From: CAWJHE01 sp964614855
GTDB taxonomy: Bacteria > Chloroflexota > Anaerolineae > Anaerolineales > UBA4823
Length of the DNA: 28,028 nucleotides
Direction of reading: 5' to 3'
Assembly (NCBI GenBank): GCA_964614855.1
Contig: CAZTMX010000013.1
Span: 1 to 28,028, forward strand
The notes under the pieces are model-generated. The model searched no databases. It was given only the letters and a program-made list of their open reading frames with translations, and was not told the DNA's origin. The translations under genes were made by a program, and so were the position numbers. Below are positions 14,352 through 22,219 of the stretch, piece by piece (the stretch's first letter is position 1; each line of letters begins with the position of its first letter).

Positions 14352-15323
14352 GTGATCGGTTTGAGTAATATGGTAACGCCGAAGATTGAACGCGACGCAG
14401 AAGCGCGCAATTACGGCAAATTCGTCATCAGCCCGCTGGAGCGTGGTTATGGTATCACGCTGGGCAATGCCCTTCGCAGGGTATTGCTGTCCTCCCTAGA
14501 GGGCGCGGCGGTCACCTCCATTCGAATTGCTGATGTGCAACATGAATTTAGTGATATCCCCGGTGTACGTGAAGACGTTATCCGGGTGATGCTGCAAATC
14601 AAACAATTACGAATGAAACTTTACGATGTTGACAATGCCCGCCTGCATCTTGAAGTGCGTGGTAGCGGTGTTGTAACAGCAGGTGATATTATCACCCCAC
14701 CCGAAGTCGAGATCATGAACCCTGATCTCTATCTTTTTACTGTGGATGATAATGATGCACACCTGGAAATCGAAATGACCGTCGAGCACGGAAGAGGGTA
14801 TTCGCCAGCTGATGATCGATTAGGACGCTTGCCCATTGGCGAGCTGCCTGTAGATGCAATTTACAGCCCTGTACGCCGGGTAAATTGGGATGTCGCCTAT
14901 GCCCGTGTCTTACAGAGTACGAACTTTGATAAGTTAATCATGGAAATCTGGACCGACGGCACGATTGGTCCAGAAGAGGCATTGAGCACTAGCGCCAAGC
15001 TGATCATTGACCACCTGCGTTATATTGCGGGTGTAAGCGAAGAATCACTGGCTGCCATCGCATTGGAAGAGGAAGAAAGCAGCCGCTTGACCAGTGAAAT
15101 GATCGAAACACCGATCGAAAACCTGGATCTTTCGGTGCGTGTGTTCAACTCGTTGAAGCGGACCGGGATCACAACCGTAGGTGAAGTCCTTGAGCTGTTG
15201 GAGAAGGGCGACGAGGCTGTGATGTCCATCCGCAATTTTGGTGAAAAGAGCCTGGATGAGTTGCGTCAGAAGATGCGCGAGAAGGGCTATCTTAAAGATG
15301 GAATTGAAAACGAAGCGGAGTAA
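14352..15323 (+). CDS. rpoA: DNA-directed RNA polymerase alpha subunit
   Basis: Alpha (323 aa) assembles as a dimer that scaffolds the polymerase, and its C-terminal domain reads UP elements and activators. The N-terminal domain carries FVISPLERGYGITLGNALRR and VLLSSLEGAAV; the C-terminal domain spans about 250-315 with NSLKRTGITTVGEVLELL and IRNFGEKSLDELRQKM. An acidic linker (LEEEESS) joins them. The start is GTG at 14352, 5 nt after GAGGT. A later ATG at 14370 lacks a ribosome binding site but cannot be excluded. Confidence 0.97.
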   Translation: MIGLSNMVTPKIERDAEARNYGKFVISPLERGYGITLGNALRRVLLSSLEGAAVTSIRIADVQHEFSDIPGVREDVIRVMLQIKQLRMKLYDVDNARLHLEVRGSGVVTAGDIITPPEVEIMNPDLYLFTVDDNDAHLEIEMTVEHGRGYSPADDRLGRLPIGELPVDAIYSPVRRVNWDVAYARVLQSTNFDKLIMEIWTDGTIGPEEALSTSAKLIIDHLRYIAGVSEESLAAIALEEEESSRLTSEMIETPIENLDLSVRVFNSLKRTGITTVGEVLELLEKGDEAVMSIRNFGEKSLDELRQKMREKGYLKDGIENEAE

Positions 15324-15329
15324 TTAGCG

Positions 15330-15707
15330 ATGCGACATAGAGTAGCTGGACGCATACTAGGCCGGAGCAGTGACGAACGCAAAGCCCTGCGGCGCAACCT
15401 GGTGAAACAACTGTTTGAACACGAGCGCATCAGCACCACCCGTGCAAAAGCACTGGCGGTCAGAGGGCAGGCAGAGCGTTTGATCACCCTGGCCAAACAT
15501 GGAAATGAAGCGGGTGATGCCAAGATGGTTCATGCCCGCCGCCTGGCAGCAGCTCGCTTGAGCGATGCTGGTGCTGTGAAGAAATTATTTGATGATATCG
15601 CACCGCGATACCAGAACCGGCCGGGTGGCTACACCCGCATGGTCAAGCTGGGCCCTCGACAGGGGGATGCGGCTGAGATGGTAATTTTGGAGTTGGTTGA
15701 AGGTTAA
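15330..15707 (+). CDS. rplQ: 50S ribosomal protein L17
   Basis: L17 (125 aa) sits near the tunnel exit. It begins MRHRVAGRILGRSSDERKAL, has the LFEHERISTTRAKALAVRGQ segment, and ends with RPGGYTRMVKLGPRQGDAAEMVILELVEG, which is the family signature. It follows rpoA by 6 nt, the standard end of the alpha operon, and is followed by truA. Confidence 0.97.
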   Translation: MRHRVAGRILGRSSDERKALRRNLVKQLFEHERISTTRAKALAVRGQAERLITLAKHGNEAGDAKMVHARRLAAARLSDAGAVKKLFDDIAPRYQNRPGGYTRMVKLGPRQGDAAEMVILELVEG

Positions 15708-15738
15708 GCGATAGCGGGCTGAAGGCGGCTCGACTATC

Positions 15739-16521
15739 ATGGCACGTTACCAGGTTACACTTTCATACGATGGCACCGGGTTCTGCGGTTTTCAACGGCA
15801 GGCCAGGGACCGGAAGGGGCGTTCTTTACAGGCTGAATTCGAAGCAGCGTTGAGCCGTATTGGCTGGCAAGGAAAATCTATCCTGGCGGCTGGTAGGACA
15901 GACGCAGGTGTGCATGCAAAAGGCCAGGTTGTAACTTTTGATCTGGATTGGCGGCACTCGTCAGGGGATTTACGTGCTGCTTTGAACGCCAACCTTCCGC
16001 ACAATATGGCAGTCATCACCGCAGCCCAGGTGGGCGAGAATTTTCACCCCCGTTATGATGCTCTTTCTCGCCTTTATCAATACCGGTTGTTCTGCCAGGA
16101 GACGCGTGATCCTTTGCGAGAACGTTTTTCCTGGCGTGTCTGGCCGGTAGTGGATTTTGAGTTGCTGCAAAATGCTGCCGGAAAATTGATCGGAACCTAC
16201 GATTTCTCTGCTTTTGGCACCCCGCCCCGGGTCGGAGGCACTACAGTTCGTCAGGTTTTTCGTTCAATTTGGTCAAAAGAGCAAGATGTACTGCTTTACG
16301 AAGTCCAGGCAACCGCTTTTCTCACGCACATGGTGCGCAGGTTGGTGGGGTTTCAGGTGGCAGTTGCACAACGAAAACACCCCCTGGAACACCTGGAGCA
16401 GAAGTTATTGGGAGGAGAGCAGCCTCTGGTTAGGGAAATGGCTCCTCCAAACGGATTATGCCTGGCAGAAGTACATTATCCGGTTGCCAACAGTTTTGAA
16501 AGTGATCTGGAACAAGATTAG
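15739..16521 (+). CDS. truA: tRNA pseudouridine(38-40) synthase
   Basis: TruA (260 aa) makes pseudouridine at positions 38-40 of the tRNA anticodon stem-loop. The catalytic aspartate is D55 within AAGRTDAGVHAKGQVV. Other family segments are YDGTGFCGFQRQ at the N-terminus, NANLPHNMAV and FHPRYDALSRLYQYRL in the middle, and FLTHMVRRLVG near the C-terminus. In many bacteria truA lies between rplQ and rplM, as here. Its last codons overlap a promoter-like sequence for rplM. Confidence 0.96.
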   Translation: MARYQVTLSYDGTGFCGFQRQARDRKGRSLQAEFEAALSRIGWQGKSILAAGRTDAGVHAKGQVVTFDLDWRHSSGDLRAALNANLPHNMAVITAAQVGENFHPRYDALSRLYQYRLFCQETRDPLRERFSWRVWPVVDFELLQNAAGKLIGTYDFSAFGTPPRVGGTTVRQVFRSIWSKEQDVLLYEVQATAFLTHMVRRLVGFQVAVAQRKHPLEHLEQKLLGGEQPLVREMAPPNGLCLAEVHYPVANSFESDLEQD

Positions 16522-16524
16522 AAA
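16496..16524 (+). promoter_or_regulatory. Promoter candidate for rplM-rpsI
   Basis: TTGAAA (16496-16501; five of six matches to the -35 consensus) and TAGAAA (16519-16524; four of six matches to -10) are separated by exactly 17 nt and straddle the truA stop. Transcription would begin near 16531. The following leader contains a small stem, GG-CAGC (16545-16551) with GCTG-CC (16558-16564) with one mismatch, ahead of the rplM ribosome binding site. Prediction from sequence match only. Confidence 0.45.
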
Positions 16525-16589
16525 ATCATAGGTTTTACGGCGCAGGTCAGCGTGATTGCTGCCCAAAGCTGGATTGCGGAGAGATAAGC

Positions 16590-17030
16590 GTGGACAAGAC
16601 TTATATACCAAAAGCTTCTGAGATATCCCAGGAATGGGTTCTTTTTGACGCCAATGAACAAAACCTGGGGCGTTTGGCAACACAAATTGCCAGCGTTCTC
16701 TTGGGTAAACATAAACCTCAGTTTACCCCAGGCATGGAAGTTGGCGATTTTGTGATTGTGATCAACTGCGAACGGGTGCAGGTGACCGGTAATAAGCTGG
16801 AAGAAAAGTTCTATTACCATCACTCAAATTACCCCAGCGGGATCAAGCAAATCAGCTTGCGCGAACAACTGCGAAAACACCCCGACCGTGTAATCCGCAG
16901 TGCTGTTTGGGGCATGCTGCCGCACAACAAGTACGGTCGCCAAGTTATTAAGAATTTAAAAGTATATGCTGGACCTGACCATCCGCACGAGGCGCAGCAG
17001 CCCAAACTGTGGGGTTCAGACAAGGAGTAA
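16590..17030 (+). CDS. rplM: 50S ribosomal protein L13
   Basis: L13 (146 aa) is an early 50S assembly protein. It has WVLFDANEQNLGRLATQIASVLLGKHKPQF, the VINCERVQVTGNKLEEK segment, the RVIRSAVWGMLPHNKYGRQ signature, and LKVYAGPDHPHEAQQP at the end. The start is GTG, 7 nt after GGAGA (16578-16582). It forms the conserved rplM-rpsI pair with rpsI 3 nt downstream. Confidence 0.97.
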   Translation: MDKTYIPKASEISQEWVLFDANEQNLGRLATQIASVLLGKHKPQFTPGMEVGDFVIVINCERVQVTGNKLEEKFYYHHSNYPSGIKQISLREQLRKHPDRVIRSAVWGMLPHNKYGRQVIKNLKVYAGPDHPHEAQQPKLWGSDKE

Positions 17031-17033
17031 GAT

Positions 17034-17429
17034 ATGGCAGTACAATATTATGAGGGCATTGGACGACGCAAAGAAAGCACGGCTCGTGTGCGGGTTATGA
17101 GCGGCTCAGGCAAGTTCGTTGTTAACGAAAAAGCTGCGAGTGATTACTTTACCCGCCTGGGTGATATGGAAAATATCCTTTCGCCTCTCGCGCTGGCCGG
17201 TGAAAACAAGGAATTATTGGATATCACCGTTGTAGTGAAAGGCGGCGGCGTTTCCGGTCAGACGGATGCGGTTCGCCTTGGCGTGGCACGGGCATTGATC
17301 AAAATGAACCCGGATGTGCAGCCCACTTTGCGAAAAGGTGGCTTCCTGACACGTGATGCACGCATCAAGGAACGCAAGAAACCAGGTCTGAAGCGCGCTC
17401 GCAAGGCTCCTACCTACACCAAACGTTAA
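17034..17429 (+). CDS. rpsI: 30S ribosomal protein S9
   Basis: S9 (131 aa) sits in the 30S head; its C-terminal tail touches P-site tRNA. The sequence has YYEGIGRRKESTARVRV, the GGGVSGQTDAVRLGVARALI segment, and LRKGGFLTRDARIKERKKPGLKRARKAPTYTKR-type basic tail ending in Lys-Arg, as required for tRNA contact. AAGGAG just before the ATG lies in the end of rplM. It is the last ribosomal gene in the cluster. Confidence 0.97.
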   Translation: MAVQYYEGIGRRKESTARVRVMSGSGKFVVNEKAASDYFTRLGDMENILSPLALAGENKELLDITVVVKGGGVSGQTDAVRLGVARALIKMNPDVQPTLRKGGFLTRDARIKERKKPGLKRARKAPTYTKR

Positions 17430-17446
17430 ATTGTTATTTTCATCCT

Positions 17447-17509
17447 ACGTAATGCGTATTTCGCAAAGTGTAATCACATAGGTTGCACAATGCGAGTTGC
17501 GCATTACGT
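17447..17509. repeat. Interrupted palindrome after rpsI
   Basis: A perfect ten-base inverted repeat, ACGTAATGCG (17447-17456) and CGCATTACGT (17500-17509), encloses further pairing: TCGCA (17461-17465) with TGCGA (17491-17495), and GTG (17468-17470) with CAC (17486-17488). The whole forms a 63-nt cruciform-like hairpin with internal loops. TTTTGCTTT follows, so it might end the rplM-rpsI transcript weakly. The layout also resembles small palindromic intergenic repeats. It lies just ahead of the mazG ribosome binding site. Confidence 0.45.
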
Positions 17510-17532
17510 TTTGCTTTAAGGAAGATGGCTTT

Positions 17533-19005
17533 ATGGATACAAAACCCCAAATCAAAACCGGTATTACTCTGATGGGACTTGGGCCTGGAGATGCAGGGCT
17601 GCTGACGCGTGCTGCATGGCAAATCCTGGAACAAGCCACAGAGATTTACTTGCGCACACGCCAACACCCGGTTGTGGCCGATTTACCTGGTCACCTGGCT
17701 CTGCATGATTTTGATCACCTCTACACACAGGCTGAGACATTTGAGGAAGTCTATGAGCAGATCGTCCAACAGGTTTTGGAATTGGGGCGGCGACAACAAG
17801 GTGTGATCTATGCCGTCCCGGGGCACCCATTTGTCGCAGAGGCTACCGCACCGGAAATCGTTGCGCGTGCCAGGGATGAGGGGCTTCCTGTTAGAGTTAT
17901 CGACGGTATCAGTTTCCTGGAGCCGACCTTTACAGCATTAACTTTGGATCCTTTTCCACAGTTGGTGGTGCTGGATGCCCTGGAATTGAGCAGCAGCCAT
18001 GTGCCGCCATTTCCCACCCATATGCCAGTCCTGATCGCACAGATCTATTCACGCTCGGTGGCAAGCGATGTAAAACTGACGCTTAATGCGCTGTATCCCG
18101 ACTTACACCCGGTCAAGCTTATCCACGGCGCTGGCACTTCGAAGCAAAAGGTGGAAGACCTGGCTTTGTACGAGATCGACCGCAGCCGCCAAACAGGTCT
18201 GCTAACCACGCTCTACCTGCCGCCTTTGGGACCGGGGACATCTTTTGAAGAATTCCTTGAGATTGTCGCTCGCCTCAGAGCGCCGGACGGTTGTCCGTGG
18301 GATAAAGAACAAACCCATAAGAGTCTGCGCTCGACAATGATCGAAGAAGCCTACGAAGTTTTGGATGCGCTGGATAGAGATGACCTCGAAAGCCTGAAAG
18401 AAGAGTTAGGGGATTTGTTGATGAATATCCTTCTGCAGGCGCAGATCGCCAGCGAAGAGGGCGAATTTACCATCGCCGATGTACTGCACGGCATTCATAC
18501 GAAAATTGTGCGCCGCCATCCACATGTGTTTGGCGAAGTGGATGTCCACGACGTCAAGGGTGTCTTGTCAAATTGGGAAAAAATCAAGGCAGATGAGCGT
18601 GCTACCAACGGTAAAACCCACCTCAGCTTGTTGGATGGGGTGGCCATGGCGTTACCGGCGCTTATCCAGGCAGACCAGTACCAAAAACGCGCAGCACGTG
18701 TGGGGTTCGATTGGCCCGAGATCAAGGGCGTGTTGGATAAAATCCATGAAGAACTGGGTGAAGTACACCGGGCAAATGGAAACGATGAAATGCTGCATGA
18801 AATTGGGGATGTTTTATTTGCCGTGGTGAACTTGGCCCGCTGGCACAAAATTGATCCAGAAAGCGCCTTGCGCCAGGCAAATGCCCGCTTTAAAAAGCGC
18901 TTCAACTACATTGAAAAGGCAGCGCAAACGCAAAATCGCCAGCTAAGTGCTTTATCACTCGATGAGATGGAAGCCCTGTGGCAAGAGGCGAAAAAGTTCG
19001 ATTAA
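17533..19005 (+). CDS. mazG: YabN-MazG type nucleoside triphosphate pyrophosphohydrolase
   Basis: This 490-aa protein fuses two domains. Residues about 11-215 are a tetrapyrrole-methylase-like (SAM methyltransferase) fold, with LMGLGPGDAGLLTRAA at the start and VIYAVPGHPFVAEATAP in the core. Residues about 236-485 are MazG, with GCPWDKEQTHKSL, then EEAYEVLDAL and EELGDLL metal-binding helices, and a second MazG half with HEELGEV and EIGDVLF. Such YabN-like fusions are common in Firmicutes and related groups. MazG hydrolyses non-canonical NTPs to NMP and PPi; the role of the N-terminal domain is unclear. The ATG at 17533 follows AAGGAAG (17518-17524). The gene ends tail-to-tail with the methyltransferase gene, sharing four bases. 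Confidence 0.92.
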   Translation: MDTKPQIKTGITLMGLGPGDAGLLTRAAWQILEQATEIYLRTRQHPVVADLPGHLALHDFDHLYTQAETFEEVYEQIVQQVLELGRRQQGVIYAVPGHPFVAEATAPEIVARARDEGLPVRVIDGISFLEPTFTALTLDPFPQLVVLDALELSSSHVPPFPTHMPVLIAQIYSRSVASDVKLTLNALYPDLHPVKLIHGAGTSKQKVEDLALYEIDRSRQTGLLTTLYLPPLGPGTSFEEFLEIVARLRAPDGCPWDKEQTHKSLRSTMIEEAYEVLDALDRDDLESLKEELGDLLMNILLQAQIASEEGEFTIADVLHGIHTKIVRRHPHVFGEVDVHDVKGVLSNWEKIKADERATNGKTHLSLLDGVAMALPALIQADQYQKRAARVGFDWPEIKGVLDKIHEELGEVHRANGNDEMLHEIGDVLFAVVNLARWHKIDPESALRQANARFKKRFNYIEKAAQTQNRQLSALSLDEMEALWQEAKKFD

Positions 19006-19931
19006 ACACCGCTTGACCAGCGCGCATAAATCGACATCGAGAGCAACCTGCTGGCGCTGCTTTCGACCAGGGCCAGTTCACCTGCTTCAACCTTGCCAGC
19101 CAGCCCCGCGGTCATCTCCTCAAGCGCATAAAATGCGCTCAAGGCTGAAGCGCGGATGGCATAAGCGGTGAGCACAATAAACAATGGGTGGTCACTCAAT
19201 AATGACCGGCAGCTGCTAAGTAAAACCGGCAGCGATTCGAATAACTCCCACACCTGTCCCTGCGGGCCGCGCCCAAATTTCGGTGGGTCCAGGATGATGC
19301 CTTCATATTGGGAACCCCGGCGAACTTCGCGATTGACAAACTTAAAAGCATCGTCAACCAGCCAGCGAATGGGCTTTTCTGCCAGACCAGAAAGCTCCTG
19401 GTTTTCGCGTCCAAAAACGATGGCTTTTTTCGCTGCATCCACATGGGTCACGCGGGCGCCAGCTTTTGCCACTGCCAGGGATGCCATGCCGGTGTAGCCG
19501 AACAGATTCAATACCCTTGGGGGCTGGTTGGTTGCATCCTTCACAACACGCTGTGTCTGTTCTGCCATCCAGTCCCAATGGCTGGCCTGTTCTGGAAAGA
19601 CGCCCATGTGCCTGGATCCGCTGGCATGAGCATAAAAGCGCAATCCCTTGTACTGCATCTCCCAAGAAGGCTCAACATTTTTGTGGAAATTCCAGGCGCC
19701 GCCGCTCTCTCCACCCGTGGGGATAAAGGTGGCGTGCGCAGCTTTCCACGCTTTTTCAGGTAAAGCCGGCATCCATACTGCCTGGTGCTCTGGGCGCACA
19801 AAAATATAGGATCCGTACCGTTCCAGCTTGGCGCCGCGACCGCTATCCAATAATTCGTAATCCGACCAGCCGGTTGAGCTGAGCAGGTTGATGGCTGGGG
19901 GTGTTTTGGGAAATTGTGTTGATTCTGTCAT
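19002..19931 (-). CDS. Class I SAM-dependent methyltransferase, RlmI-like
   Basis: The protein (309 aa) has the Rossmann-type methyltransferase motifs in order: LNLFGYTG (141-148, motif I), VDAAKKA (164-170), DDAFKF (193-198) and DPPKFG (215-220, motif IV). These resemble the RlmI/RlmK group of 23S rRNA methyltransferases. It lacks an N-terminal PUA domain of E. coli RlmI length, so the substrate cannot be named; RNA is likely. The gene begins 4 nt after the tnaA stop with no visible ribosome binding site, which suggests translation coupled to tnaA. Its stop shares TTAA (19002-19005) with the convergent mazG stop. Confidence 0.82.
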   Translation of the reverse strand: MTESTQFPKTPPAINLLSSTGWSDYELLDSGRGAKLERYGSYIFVRPEHQAVWMPALPEKAWKAAHATFIPTGGESGGAWNFHKNVEPSWEMQYKGLRFYAHASGSRHMGVFPEQASHWDWMAEQTQRVVKDATNQPPRVLNLFGYTGMASLAVAKAGARVTHVDAAKKAIVFGRENQELSGLAEKPIRWLVDDAFKFVNREVRRGSQYEGIILDPPKFGRGPQGQVWELFESLPVLLSSCRSLLSDHPLFIVLTAYAIRASALSAFYALEEMTAGLAGKVEAGELALVESSASRLLSMSIYARWSSGV

Positions 19932-19935
19932 AGGA

Positions 19936-21312
19936 CTATACTGGTGCGAAACGGGCTGTGAAATGTCTGAGCAGCGTAGGGGCGTACGTAAAGCGGTAGC
20001 CGCGTACCTGGTTCCTGTGCTTGTTGATTTTTACCAGTGTCTCGACAACATAATCTAGATGGCTTTGGGTATATACCCTGCGGGGCAAAGCCAGCCTCAC
20101 CAACTCCAGGTTAGGGTAGCTGATTTTTCCACTGGTTGGGTCTGGGTAGGCAAACATTACCGAGCCAATTTCAACAGTACGGATGCCTCCTTGTAAATAC
20201 AACTCGACGGACAATGCCTGGGCAGGAAATTGCTCTTGTGGGATATGCGGCAGAAACCTGCCGGCATCCAGGTACACAGCATGACCGCCCGGTGGTTCAA
20301 CAATCGGAATCCCCTCTTCCAGAAGCCGGTTCGCCAGGTAAGCGGTTTGGCCCAGCCTGTATGCCAGGTACTGCTCGTCAAGTCCCTCGCGCAGCCCGAC
20401 AGCCATCGCATCCAGGTCTCTACCCGCAAGCCCGCCGTATGTAGGAAAGCCTTCGCGTAAAATCAACTCATTGCAAGCTTGCTGGTAGAATTGCTTGTCA
20501 TTCATGGCAAGAAAGCCGCCGATGTTGACGATGGCATCTTTCTTTGCGCTCATGGTTGCGCCATCTGCCAGGGCAAAGATCTCCCTGGCAATCTCCAGGG
20601 TGCTTTTATTCTGATAGCCCGGTTCTCGCATTTTTATAAAGTAAGCATTTTCTGCAAAACGGCAGGCGTCGATGAAAAATGGGATGCCGTACTTGCGGTA
20701 CACTTCAGCCACCTGGCGCAGGTTCTCCAGCGAGACAGGCTGTCCTCCGCCAGCGTTGTTGGTGATGGTGATCAGACCCAGGGGGATGTTCTCAACCCCG
20801 GTTTGTTCGATGAAAGCAACCAGTTTTGGGATATCCATATTTCCCTTGAAAGGATGCTGATTGCCTGGGTCACTTGCTTCCGGGATTACCAAGTTTACCG
20901 GTCTGCCGCCGCGTGCCAATATATTCGCAAAGGTTGTGTCGAAATGCATGTTTGATGGAACATACTGGCCTTCTTTTACCAACAAAGCACTGAGGATATT
21001 CTCAGCAGCTCTTCCCTGGTGGGTTGGCACAAAATGGCGAAAGCCAAAAATCTCATCCATCACCAGCGCCAATCTTTGGAACGAGCGCGCCCCAGCGTAG
21101 GATTCATCTCCCTCCATCATTGCCGCCCATTGGCCCTGGCTCATAGCACCAGTGCCGCTGTCTGTCAACAGGTCGATAAACACATCTTGCGCCTGCAGGC
21201 TAAAAAGATTGTACCCTGCCAACTTCATCGCATCTTCTCGAGCATCCCGGTCGATTAACCGGATGGGTTCGACCATTTTGATGCGGAAAGGCTCTGGAGC
21301 ATATTTTGTCAT
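19936..21312 (-). CDS. tnaA: Tryptophanase (beta-eliminating PLP lyase)
   Basis: This 458-aa PLP enzyme belongs to the tryptophanase / tyrosine phenol-lyase family. It would split tryptophan to indole, pyruvate and ammonia. The PLP lysine is K258 in MSAKKDA; PTHQGRAAEN (96-105) and FPAQALSVELY (362-372) are family signatures. Three positions that separate the two activities are of the tryptophanase type: D125 (E. coli TnaA D137; Thr in the phenol-lyase), I382 (I396; Arg381 in the lyase) and H450 (H463; Phe in the lyase). Overall length is nearer the phenol-lyase, without the TnaA insertion before the MHFDTT segment. The start at 21312 has GGAG 7 nt upstream; a TTG at 21393 is less likely. No tnaC-like leader or tnaB permease is present. 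Confidence 0.85.
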   Translation of the reverse strand: MTKYAPEPFRIKMVEPIRLIDRDAREDAMKLAGYNLFSLQAQDVFIDLLTDSGTGAMSQGQWAAMMEGDESYAGARSFQRLALVMDEIFGFRHFVPTHQGRAAENILSALLVKEGQYVPSNMHFDTTFANILARGGRPVNLVIPEASDPGNQHPFKGNMDIPKLVAFIEQTGVENIPLGLITITNNAGGGQPVSLENLRQVAEVYRKYGIPFFIDACRFAENAYFIKMREPGYQNKSTLEIAREIFALADGATMSAKKDAIVNIGGFLAMNDKQFYQQACNELILREGFPTYGGLAGRDLDAMAVGLREGLDEQYLAYRLGQTAYLANRLLEEGIPIVEPPGGHAVYLDAGRFLPHIPQEQFPAQALSVELYLQGGIRTVEIGSVMFAYPDPTSGKISYPNLELVRLALPRRVYTQSHLDYVVETLVKINKHRNQVRGYRFTYAPTLLRHFTARFAPV

Positions 21313-21364
21313 AGGGGATCTCCGTCTGCGTGCTGAATGTCTGGACTGGGATGGAATGAACTCC

Positions 21365-21393
21365 AGTGTAGCATGGAATAATTGGGAATCCAA
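21365..21393 (-). promoter_or_regulatory. Promoter candidate for tnaA
   Basis: On the minus strand, TTGGAT (21393-21388) and TACACT (21370-21365) are separated by 17 nt. Each matches four of six consensus bases. Transcription would begin near 21358, giving a leader of about 45 nt with GGAG 7 nt before the tnaA ATG. The leader is too short for an E. coli-style tnaC attenuation system. Prediction only. Confidence 0.45.
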
Positions 21394-21475
21394 GGAATTT
21401 CATCCATGATTTGGTGGATAAATATCCGGCATAACTGCTGAAGCCGTGAATAAAAGCCGAAGTTCTGTCATCATG

Positions 21476-21481
21476 TATAAT
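21476..21481 (+). promoter_or_regulatory. Consensus -10 element 8 nt before the 21490 gene
   Basis: A perfect TATAAT lies only 8 nt before the first ATG of the next gene. A start of transcription at the usual 6-8 nt downstream would coincide with the ATG at 21490, so the mRNA would be leaderless. No convincing -35 hexamer is visible at 16-18 nt. No Shine-Dalgarno sequence precedes the ATG. Confidence 0.4.
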
Positions 21482-21489
21482 TGGCGATT

Positions 21490-22200
21490 ATGGCGATCAA
21501 TCTCCGTCGATTTGTTGGATTGTTGCTCTTGCTGGTTTCCCTGGTGATGCTGCTCTGGAGCATCTGGCCTAATGCTGCGGTGACACACAAGCTTGAATTT
21601 TCTGGGCAAGATATGCAGGCGATCATCGAGCTCTCTTTGAACGGAAATTCGCAGTATGAATATCTTCCATACACACTCCAACTCTCCTGGCCGGAGAAAG
21701 CTCGCACAGGAGTAATCCAGGAAGTGAAGCTGGTCTTTGCAGCGCAAGAATACCAACATGAGCAGCCTTCAGCCAGCAAAGTGCGGACGCCAGGAGGGAG
21801 CCAGCCGGGTTCTCAAGTAGAGGAGCGTTCTCTTTTACTTGAGGCGCGACTGGAAGCGCCGAACCTTGTGGTTCTTCCCAGCGGGAATATCAGCCAGAAA
21901 CTTGTTCCGAGCCAACCTGTAAATTTCAGTTGGCGCATCCAGCCACAGCAAGCGCAGGTTTACCGGGGTACTATTTGGGTATATCTGCGTCCCCTTGGAG
22001 ATGAAGCTGATGCAAGCAAACGCCAGGTGCTCGCTGCGCATGAATTCTCCATAACGGGAATCCAATTCCTGGGTTTGAACAGCCTGGCGTTAAAATTATT
22101 GGGAAGTGTTGGCGCAGCGGTGGGTGCAGTCCTGGCATTGGACAAAATCGTCCTGGATCTTCTCTCAGCCATTCAGAAAAGGGCCAGCAAAAAAGAATAA
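21490..22200 (+). CDS. Membrane-anchored protein of unknown function
   Basis: I do not recognise this 236-aa protein. It has an N-terminal hydrophobic helix (about residues 9-27, RFVGLLLLLVSLVMLLWSIW) after two arginines, consistent with a signal anchor, and a second hydrophobic stretch near the C-terminus (about 200-225, with SVGAAVGAVLALDKIVL) followed by a basic tail. The region between is mainly beta-like and polar, with a Ser/Gly/Pro-rich patch near residue 100, and would be outside the cytoplasm. The upstream in-frame TTG (21481) falls inside the -10 element, so the ATG at 21490 is chosen. An MBL-fold hydrolase gene follows 19 nt later, likely in the same transcript. Confidence 0.75.
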   Translation: MAINLRRFVGLLLLLVSLVMLLWSIWPNAAVTHKLEFSGQDMQAIIELSLNGNSQYEYLPYTLQLSWPEKARTGVIQEVKLVFAAQEYQHEQPSASKVRTPGGSQPGSQVEERSLLLEARLEAPNLVVLPSGNISQKLVPSQPVNFSWRIQPQQAQVYRGTIWVYLRPLGDEADASKRQVLAAHEFSITGIQFLGLNSLALKLLGSVGAAVGAVLALDKIVLDLLSAIQKRASKKE

Positions 22201-22219
22201 ACATGGAAAGAGGTCCGCT

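Noticed and set aside
19936..21312. Tyrosine phenol-lyase as the name for the PLP lyase
   Set aside because: The lyase-specific Thr, Arg and Phe positions are Asp125, Ile382 and His450 here, as in tryptophanase, despite the lyase-like length.
21313..21489. tnaC-type leader peptide upstream of tnaA
   Set aside because: No short Trp-containing reading frame was seen, and the predicted leader is only about 45 nt.
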